Source: JAFLDD01 sp049314715 (GTDB lineage: Bacteria; Pseudomonadota; Alphaproteobacteria; Rickettsiales; UBA3002). Taken from it: DNA of 8,613 nt. The stretch covers positions 1 through 8,613 of the forward strand of contig JBMOEL010000076.1 of NCBI GenBank assembly GCA_049314715.1, written 5' to 3'. Position numbers and translations under genes: made by a program. Shown piece after piece: positions 1-4,525 of this stretch. The notes under the pieces are model-generated. The model saw nothing but the letters and a program-made list of their open reading frames with translations. It did not search any database and had not been told where the DNA came from. Within the stretch, counting starts at the first letter, position 1. The number at the start of each line of letters is the position of its first letter.

Positions 1-2
1 CT

Positions 3-113
3 AGACTGGTTGCTGAGAAAGTCAGATACTCTTTAATACCAACAGTTAAAACTACGTCGAGAAGTCATAAGGGGTGCATAAATTCAATAGAAGCCAATAT
101 AGCCAAATATTAA
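3..113 (+). CDS. Possible 3' end of an upstream gene (partial)
   Basis: A reading frame is open from the window edge to a TAA at 111-113 and would encode about 36 residues ending in NSIEANIAKY. I do not recognise the family. Support is indirect. The frame stops 17 bases before the best start codon of the next gene (ATG at 131), which is normal spacing for two genes in one operon. The stretch is AT-rich like that gene. An open run of this length also occurs by chance fairly often, so this is only a candidate for the tail of a co-transcribed upstream gene. Confidence 0.3.
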   Translation, partial: RLVAEKVRYSLIPTVKTTSRSHKGCINSIEANIAKY

Positions 114-130
114 TTCATGAGGATTGTAAT

Positions 131-943
131 ATGAATATTGTAGATAGCTTGTTTGATTTAGAGTTAATGAGCAGTTGCCAAAATATGAAGGCTCTCAAAG
201 ATAAAATTATATCCGAGTATATGAACGAACACGCTGTGCTGCCTCATAGGCCAGCTCCACAAGGCTTTTTTATGTCTACTGCTTCAGATAAATATCATCA
301 GTGGCAAAATCGGGTATATGCAGATCGCTTAGAGTACATTGATCAACATCGAGAAGAAATAGATAAATTTGTAGAAGAAAAGTTAAGAGAAAGCGACTAC
401 TTAGACAAAGAGTGGATATTCGAAGACAGAATTCAAGTTTCACCAGAAATAGCAAGTTTTCTATTTGTTAAACATTCAGCAAATACCGATGCAGATAAAG
501 AACGAGATCGTGCTTATAAATTTAGAGGCTTAAAATTATTGAGTACTGCAGGATCGGGTGTATGGGCCGTACTTTTTCCTAACCCTAATAGCGTAGCGTC
601 TGCTGGATCAGCTATTGTTGATCATATTGCCTCCAGTAGAGACTTCTCTAAGCGAGTTCAAGCAACATGGGACAAGATTGATTGGAGTGTTCATGATCTA
701 ATTGGTATTGATGGAACCCGAGGTTATCGTTTGTGTGAAGATATTAACGGAGACTATTTTTTAGAAAAAACTCAAGCCACTGTTTATTATGATTACTCTC
801 CTTCAGATGGCAGGGGGCAAAGAAGTCGTGAACAGCGCGTTCATTTCCCTGCAGCTGGAATTGATGCGTCGGTTGATACCGAAAAGCTGCTGGATGTTGC
901 AAAACGCATAACAGATGAAGGACGAACGGGCGGCAGAGCCTAG
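131..943 (+). CDS. Unrecognised 270-residue protein, AT-rich gene
   Basis: I do not recognise this protein. I chose ATG 131 because GAGG at 119-122 lies 8 bases before it. The longer frame begins at GTG 74, whose purine-rich stretch touches the start codon itself, and it would overlap the possible upstream frame. The first 100 or so residues are charged and look helical (many Glu, Lys, Asp and Arg). Residues about 134-167 are mildly hydrophobic and rich in small residues (LKLLSTAGSGVWAVLF, then VASAGSAIVDHIA), which could be a weak membrane-associated or buried segment. The C-terminal third is soluble in character, with Tyr-rich and Arg-rich patches. There is no signal peptide. The DNA is clearly more AT-rich than dapA, smpB or addB, with many AT-ending codons, which suggests acquisition by transfer. 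It converges on the MAPEG gene with a 23-base gap and no clear terminator. Coding status is fairly secure; function is unknown. Confidence 0.75.
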   Translation: MNIVDSLFDLELMSSCQNMKALKDKIISEYMNEHAVLPHRPAPQGFFMSTASDKYHQWQNRVYADRLEYIDQHREEIDKFVEEKLRESDYLDKEWIFEDRIQVSPEIASFLFVKHSANTDADKERDRAYKFRGLKLLSTAGSGVWAVLFPNPNSVASAGSAIVDHIASSRDFSKRVQATWDKIDWSVHDLIGIDGTRGYRLCEDINGDYFLEKTQATVYYDYSPSDGRGQRSREQRVHFPAAGIDASVDTEKLLDVAKRITDEGRTGGRA

Positions 944-966
944 AAAGAAAACTAACAACCAAACGT

Positions 967-1368
967 TTAAAACGTAAACAACAGCGCTAGCGCGGATATT
1001 CCGATCACACCGAAGCTCAAAAACATTCCGAATTGACGGAATTTCATGCTGCTAACGACAATTTGCCCATTTTCATAAGACTCACCCTTAAGCAGGCTAT
1101 AGGCATGCAACAAACGTCCAAGAATGAGCGCGCTTCCCAAACCATGTAGCAGGTAGTAACTCGCGCCCTGCAGTTCGAGCAATAATAGCAACAACAGCGA
1201 GAAGGGCACATATTCCGCAAAATGCGCATGCGCGCGAATGGCGCGCTGTAATGCGTGATGCCCACCATCACCCAGCGCCGTGCCGTGTGTGATGCGCGCT
1301 TTAATCGTGCGCACCGCCAAAAATACAAAGAGAAGTGCTAATAAAGCAGCGTAAAGGGAGACGATCAT
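967..1368 (-). CDS. MAPEG-family integral membrane protein (YecN-like)
   Basis: This 133-residue protein is probably a member of the MAPEG family (membrane-associated proteins in eicosanoid and glutathione metabolism). Bacterial members are small four-helix inner-membrane proteins, some with glutathione-transferase activity; the substrate here cannot be told. Hydrophobic segments lie at about residues 1-20, 50-67, 70-93 and 112-133. The family-type signature is clear: RAIRAHAHFAEYVPF at 42-56 after the first loop, and HGLGSALILGRLLHAY at 75-90. Length is normal. The start is fixed by a very strong ribosome binding site, GAGGAGG on the minus strand (1373-1379), four bases from the ATG. The start codon lies only 21 bases beyond the 3' end of tRNA-Pro(TGG), so the gene is probably transcribed as the tail of the tRNA precursor. 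It converges on the 270-residue gene. Confidence 0.88.
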   Translation of the reverse strand: MIVSLYAALLALLFVFLAVRTIKARITHGTALGDGGHHALQRAIRAHAHFAEYVPFSLLLLLLLELQGASYYLLHGLGSALILGRLLHAYSLLKGESYENGQIVVSSMKFRQFGMFLSFGVIGISALALLFTF

Positions 1369-1389
1369 ACAACCTCCTCATTAGTAAAA

Positions 1390-1466
<77 letters not shown>

Positions 1467-1479
1467 ACTCGGGGGAGTG

Positions 1480-1507
1480 TGTATAGAGCCAATCGCTTGA
1501 TTGCAAG
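1480..1507 (-). promoter_or_regulatory. Likely sigma-70 promoter of tRNA-Pro(TGG) and MAPEG gene
   Basis: On the minus strand a -10 hexamer TATACA lies at 1485-1480. A -35 candidate, CTTGCA (or the overlapping TTGCAA), lies at 1507-1501 with 15 to 16 bases between. The predicted start, near 1473, leaves only a few bases of leader before the mature tRNA end at 1466. Position and matches are good for a stable-RNA promoter. There is no better promoter between this tRNA and the MAPEG gene, so it probably serves both. Confidence 0.5.
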
Positions 1508-1526
1508 TAAGAATAATATCTAAAAT

Positions 1527-1650
1527 GAGAGGATTGATTCGTGCTGTTGCAACAGGCTCTCAGTGGGCGAGAGGATGGGCTCGCGGTGCTCGCCTCTCTC
1601 GCGGCTGTTGCCGCTCGGGTCGAACTTCGTTCTCATCCTCGGGCTCAATT
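1527..1650. other. GC-rich structured non-coding block between two tRNA-Pro genes
   Basis: This stretch is non-coding as far as I can see and dense in short repeats. GCGGC-TGTT-GCCGC (1601-1614) is a perfect 5-bp hairpin. TGTTGCAACA (1545-1554) is a perfect palindrome. GAGGATG (1571-1577) pairs with CATCCTC (1634-1640) around the middle. GGCGAG (1566-1571) can pair with CTCGCC (1589-1594). GCTGTTGC occurs at 1543-1550 and 1604-1611. GGGCGAGAGGAT (1565-1576) exactly repeats part of tRNA-Pro(CGG) at 1706-1717. GC content is far above the AT-rich flanks. It could be tRNA-derived debris, a palindromic repeat family, or part of a structured RNA transcribed downstream of tRNA-Pro(CGG). The direction of any transcript is unknown. 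Confidence 0.45.
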
Positions 1651-1700
1651 ATTTTCATTTTTAAGGCGGCCTGTTGGCCTAATGCCTTAAAAATGAAAAT
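1651..1700. repeat. Perfect 17-bp inverted repeat directly 3' of tRNA-Pro(CGG)
   Basis: ATTTTCATTTTTAAGGC (1651-1667) and its exact reverse complement (1684-1700) enclose 16 bases. The enclosed bases themselves hold GGCC-TGTT-GGCC, so the hairpin can extend after a four-base bulge. The right arm ends on the last base of the encoded CCA of the tRNA. It may terminate or protect the tRNA precursor. However, the stem is AT-rich at its base and the top GC part is not followed by a free U run in either direction, so it is not a standard intrinsic terminator. Confidence 0.8.
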
Positions 1701-1776
1701 GGTCGGGGCGAGAGGATTTGAACCTCCGGCCTCCTGCTCCCGAAGCAGGCGCGCTACCGGGCTGCGCTACGCCCCG
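1700..1776 (-). tRNA. tRNA-Pro, anticodon CGG
   Basis: This is a complete 77-base cloverleaf on the minus strand. The acceptor CGGGGCG pairs with CGCCCCG, the discriminator is A, and CCA is encoded (TGG at 1700-1702). The D arm contains GCGC...GGTAGCGC. The anticodon stem GCCTGC...GCAGG encloses TTCGGGA, with CGG at 1740-1742. The T arm is CGGAGG-TTCAAAT-CCTCT. It reads the CCG proline codon. It shares much of its D arm and the whole start of its acceptor stem with the TGG isoacceptor 230 bases away, so the pair probably arose by old duplication. Confidence 0.97.
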
Positions 1777-1794
1777 ACTACCTATTTGGGCGGT

Positions 1795-1823
1795 TTTATA
1801 CCCAGCCGATTTTGAAAGGCAAG
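1795..1823 (-). promoter_or_regulatory. Likely sigma-70 promoter of tRNA-Pro(CGG)
   Basis: On the minus strand TATAAA at 1800-1795 is a strong -10. TTGCCT (1822-1817, spacing 16) or CTTGCC (1823-1818, spacing 17) serves as -35. The predicted start near 1788 lies about a dozen bases before the mature tRNA. The element sits in the 102-base gap shared with the divergent dapA gene. Confidence 0.55.
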
Positions 1824-1878
1824 ATGCTTGTCATTCGCGAGAATTTGACTAAGGTGCTGGCCGAAAAGGACATAATCT

Positions 1879-2760
1879 ATGACACAGCATTTACATGGCG
1901 CTTACACCGCACTTATCACCCCGTTCAAAGCGGGGGCGTTGGAAATTGGCGCATATGAAGCGCTCATCGAATGGCAAATCGCTGAGGGCATTCACGGCGT
2001 TGTTCCCGTAGGCACGACGGGGGAATCGCCCACCGTAACGCCTGAAGAACATAAGAAACTGGTGGAAGTCGCCGTGAAAACTGCCAAAGGCCGCATTGGC
2101 GTGATGGCGGGTACGGGTTCGAATTCAACGGCAGAGGCGATTGATTTCACCAAGCATGCCGAAAAAGCGGGGGCAAGCTCATGCCTCGTGGTCGCGCCCT
2201 ATTATAATAAACCAACGCAAGAAGGCATTTTTCAGCATTATAAAGCCATCGCTGCGGCAACAAGTTTGCCGATTATTGTCTATAATATCCCAGGCCGATC
2301 GGTCATTAATATCACTGACCAGACCTTGGCGCGCTTGGCAGAAATCCCAAATATCGCTGGCGTAAAAGATGCAACGGGTGACTTGGCGCGTCCAAGCACG
2401 CTGCGCCGTTTAGTGGGCGACCGTTTGGTGCTCTTTAGTGGTGAAGATATGACCGCCGTGGGTTTCAACGCCATGGGCGGGAAGGGCGTGATTTCGGTAA
2501 CGTCCAACATTGTACCGAAATTAGTGGCGGAGGTTCAGAATTTATCGCTCGCGGGTAAGTACAAAGAAGCGCTGGAATTGCACGAACGTTTAGTGTTCCT
2601 GCACCAAGCCATGTTCTGCGAAACCAGCCCATCACCCGTGAAATATGCCGCGTCACTACTCGGTAAATCCAGCACCGAGGTGCGCTTGCCGTTGGTGGAG
2701 ATTCAGGCATCATCCAAAGCCATGATTCGCGACGCGATGCTGGAATTGCAATTGATATAG
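1879..2760 (+). CDS. dapA: 4-hydroxy-tetrahydrodipicolinate synthase
   Basis: DapA is the cytoplasmic enzyme that condenses pyruvate with L-aspartate 4-semialdehyde. This is the first committed step of the diaminopimelate and lysine pathway, which feeds peptidoglycan. The protein has 293 residues, the normal length of this (beta/alpha)8 aldolase-family enzyme. Key residues by alignment to the E. coli enzyme are all present: Thr46 and Thr47 in VGTTGES, Tyr109 in APYYNKP, Tyr135 and Arg140 in VYNIPGRS, and the Schiff-base Lys163 in GVKDATGD. The glycine-rich GGKGVISVTSN follows at 200-210. AAGGA at 1866-1870, eight bases before the ATG, fixes the start. It heads a run of same-strand genes. Its stop codon is one base from the smpB ATG, so the two are probably translationally coupled. 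No convincing dapA promoter is visible upstream. Confidence 0.97.
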   Translation: MTQHLHGAYTALITPFKAGALEIGAYEALIEWQIAEGIHGVVPVGTTGESPTVTPEEHKKLVEVAVKTAKGRIGVMAGTGSNSTAEAIDFTKHAEKAGASSCLVVAPYYNKPTQEGIFQHYKAIAAATSLPIIVYNIPGRSVINITDQTLARLAEIPNIAGVKDATGDLARPSTLRRLVGDRLVLFSGEDMTAVGFNAMGGKGVISVTSNIVPKLVAEVQNLSLAGKYKEALELHERLVFLHQAMFCETSPSPVKYAASLLGKSSTEVRLPLVEIQASSKAMIRDAMLELQLI

Positions 2761-2761
2761 T

Positions 2762-3241
2762 ATGGCGACGCAAAAACGCGCAGTACCAAAAAAAAACGCC
2801 CCGACCGCTACCAATCGTAAAGCGCGCTTTGAATATAGCATCGAAGAAACGATTGAGGCGGGCATCGTGCTGCTCGGCACGGAGGTGAAATCGCTGCGCG
2901 CTGGTCGCGTTAATATCGCGGACGCATATTCGAGCGTCAAAGGTGGCGAGCTATGGCTATGGAATGCGCGTATCCAAGAATGGTCGCACGGTAATCGCAA
3001 TAATCATGAACCCACCCGTGCCCGTAAATTATTGGTCAGCGCGCGCCAATTAAGCAAATTAACAGGCCTACTCAAAGTGCGCGGCACGACTCTAGTGCCA
3101 CTCAAGATCTATTTTAATGATCGCGGTTATGCCAAGGTATTACTGGGGGTTGCCCATGGTAAAACCCAATATGACAAGCGCCAAACCATCAAAAATCGTG
3201 ACTGGAAGCGCGAACAGGGCCGTTTGATGAAGAATCAATAA
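2762..3241 (+). CDS. smpB: SsrA-binding protein SmpB (trans-translation)
   Basis: SmpB binds the tRNA-like part of tmRNA and carries it into stalled ribosomes, where tmRNA tags the incomplete protein for degradation and frees the ribosome. The protein has 159 residues, typical for the family. Family landmarks are NRKARFEYSIEETIEAGI at 18-35, then GTEVKSLRAGRVNIADAY at 39-56, which belong to the OB-type core. The basic C-terminal tail YDKRQTIKNRDWKREQGRLM (137-156) enters the decoding centre and mRNA channel. The N-terminus is Lys- and Arg-rich. The ATG follows the dapA stop by one base and has no good ribosome binding site of its own, so translation probably depends on ribosomes ending dapA. 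The tmRNA gene itself is not in this window. Confidence 0.97.
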   Translation: MATQKRAVPKKNAPTATNRKARFEYSIEETIEAGIVLLGTEVKSLRAGRVNIADAYSSVKGGELWLWNARIQEWSHGNRNNHEPTRARKLLVSARQLSKLTGLLKVRGTTLVPLKIYFNDRGYAKVLLGVAHGKTQYDKRQTIKNRDWKREQGRLMKNQ

Positions 3242-3268
3242 ACTATTTGCCCCGCTCGGTAAATTATG

Positions 3269-3284
3269 TTAACTATTTGTTAAC
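3269..3284 (+). promoter_or_regulatory. CtrA-type box TTAA-N7-TTAAC
   Basis: TTAACTATTTGTTAAC matches exactly the full CtrA consensus (TTAA, seven bases, TTAAC) known from Caulobacter and relatives. It also forms the inverted repeat GTTAAC-N5-GTTAAC (3268-3284). It lies in the 47-base gap after smpB, four bases before the ATG of the 403-residue gene. At this distance it could act as a block to readthrough from dapA-smpB, or mark a promoter if the true start codon is further in. AACTATTTG also occurs at 3241-3249, exactly 30 bases upstream. The match is seen; CtrA binding is inferred, and the AT-rich spacer makes a chance match possible. Confidence 0.45.
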
Positions 3285-3288
3285 CATT

Positions 3289-4500
3289 ATGCTAGGCACA
3301 CTCAAGACATTACTGGGCGGTAGGGAAGAGGCCGCGTCGCCTGTAAAAGCTACCATTCCGCTCACCAAACTGGAAACTGGCAGCGCGCTTGAGTTTGCGG
3401 CTGATACACTCATTCCTGAATTACGCGGTAAAAAGGCGAGCATTCAAGCCGTTCGCACCTATCGTTTCGGTGAAACCACCACCGTAAGCTACATTCTAAC
3501 GGTGGATGCAGTGGATTCACTCATTCTTACTGTCGCACAAGACGACCAAGGTTTTTACCTCGGCATGTCACGTGAATTAAGCCCCGAACAACAGCACCAG
3601 TGGTTTGACCGTGATGCGTTGAGTTTTTTCACTGAACCGTCCTCCGCCAAAACCCTCAAAACCAAAGTGACCGACGTGCAGTTTCCGAATTGGGTTGCCC
3701 CCAAATACGTAAAAACCATCGAATTCATGGAAGGCACCTTGACGCAAGGTCGCCTCTCTACGTCGGACGCAGCGCGCAAAACCCAAAACATCCAATATAG
3801 TTTATTGGTGAATGATGCAGGGGATAAGGCCGTAGAAATTGAAGTATACCCCGAACTGAAAACCCACCGTGTCTATGTGACGGTCTATCGTCCCGCCGAA
3901 GATGTTAAGCTGCTAAGCCAACCCATCCCGATGATTCCTGCGCCAAACGCTGTGCCTAAAACAGCGGTTAAAGCGCCACAACAAACCATCGCCCCCGAGC
4001 CTGTTGCCGTGATTGCCCCCGTAACGCCCAAGCAGGAGGAAAAGCCAGTGCCCCATAAACCTGATTTTCGCCGTTTGAATATGGCCGATCATGCGCCCGT
4101 TATTAAACGCCCTGCCGCTGTCAAAATGATTGATGAAGAGGTGGATGCAGCGCCCGTCCCCGCATTCTTGACGGCTGAGCCTAAACCCGTGACACGTTCA
4201 AAATACCTTACGCTGGATGAAGTTTTGCCGCCTGAAATTGAGCGCGTGCGCTGTGATATGGCCACGGCAAAATTGTTGATTGATACCTCCATGAAGCGCG
4301 GTGTGCGCGTACGCGACATTTTGCGTATGATGACAGGCCTACAAGCCCCAGCGCATGATGAAGTGTTGTTTGAAATGCCGCTATCGGATGAGGATTACAA
4401 ACAACTCGCTCAGCGTTATCAGCTTAAGCCTGATATGCGCGCCGAAATCCGTAGCCGCATGATGGACGAGCTGCAAAAGAAATTGAAAAAGTTGCAATAA
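3289..4500 (+). CDS. Unrecognised 403-residue three-part protein
   Basis: I do not recognise the family. ATG 3289 is my choice; a TTG at 3247 would add 14 residues but would cover the CtrA-type box and has no ribosome binding site. No clear binding site precedes either start. From ATG 3289 the protein has an N-terminal domain at about 20-205, with alternating hydrophobic strands (TTTVSYILTV, SLILTVAQDD, YSLLVNDAGDKAVEIEVYPE) that look beta-rich. A Pro-, Ala- and Val-rich linker follows at about 210-305 with repeated APxP-like stretches. A helical, highly charged C-terminal part at about 306-403 ends in MMDELQKKLKKLQ. There is no signal peptide or membrane segment, so it is probably cytoplasmic. 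It lies 47 bases after smpB and 25 bases before addB on the same strand, so a housekeeping or repair-linked role is possible but not shown. Base use matches its neighbours, which argues for a native gene. Confidence 0.85.
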   Translation: MLGTLKTLLGGREEAASPVKATIPLTKLETGSALEFAADTLIPELRGKKASIQAVRTYRFGETTTVSYILTVDAVDSLILTVAQDDQGFYLGMSRELSPEQQHQWFDRDALSFFTEPSSAKTLKTKVTDVQFPNWVAPKYVKTIEFMEGTLTQGRLSTSDAARKTQNIQYSLLVNDAGDKAVEIEVYPELKTHRVYVTVYRPAEDVKLLSQPIPMIPAPNAVPKTAVKAPQQTIAPEPVAVIAPVTPKQEEKPVPHKPDFRRLNMADHAPVIKRPAAVKMIDEEVDAAPVPAFLTAEPKPVTRSKYLTLDEVLPPEIERVRCDMATAKLLIDTSMKRGVRVRDILRMMTGLQAPAHDEVLFEMPLSDEDYKQLAQRYQLKPDMRAEIRSRMMDELQKKLKKLQ

Positions 4501-4525
4501 GCGCGATTACGCTTACTCTGGCCTC

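Noticed and set aside
74..130. GTG 74 as the start of the first gene
   Set aside because: Its purine-rich stretch overlaps the start codon, while ATG 131 has GAGG at a proper distance.
744..962. Minus-strand frame of 72 codons over the end of the first gene
   Set aside because: It is a shadow of the plus-strand coding sequence, with no ribosome binding site and a low-quality composition.
1501..1815. Open frame of 104 codons on the plus strand
   Set aside because: It covers the antisense of tRNA-Pro(CGG), giving the false GARGFEPPASCSRSRR peptide, plus the structured repeat block. It has no ribosome binding site.
1828..1855. Possible dapA promoter TTGTCA-N16-TAAGGT
   Set aside because: The -10 matches poorly and the predicted start would fall on the dapA ribosome binding site. 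Another pair using TTGACT at 1845 has the wrong spacing.
3050..3063. TTAA-N5-TTAAC inside smpB as a second CtrA box
   Set aside because: The spacing is five, not seven, bases, and it lies within coding sequence.
4499..4514. Short inverted repeat AAGCG...CGCTT after the 403-residue gene
   Set aside because: It has only five pairs and no following T run, so it is not a terminator. The gap to addB is 25 bases and readthrough is likely.
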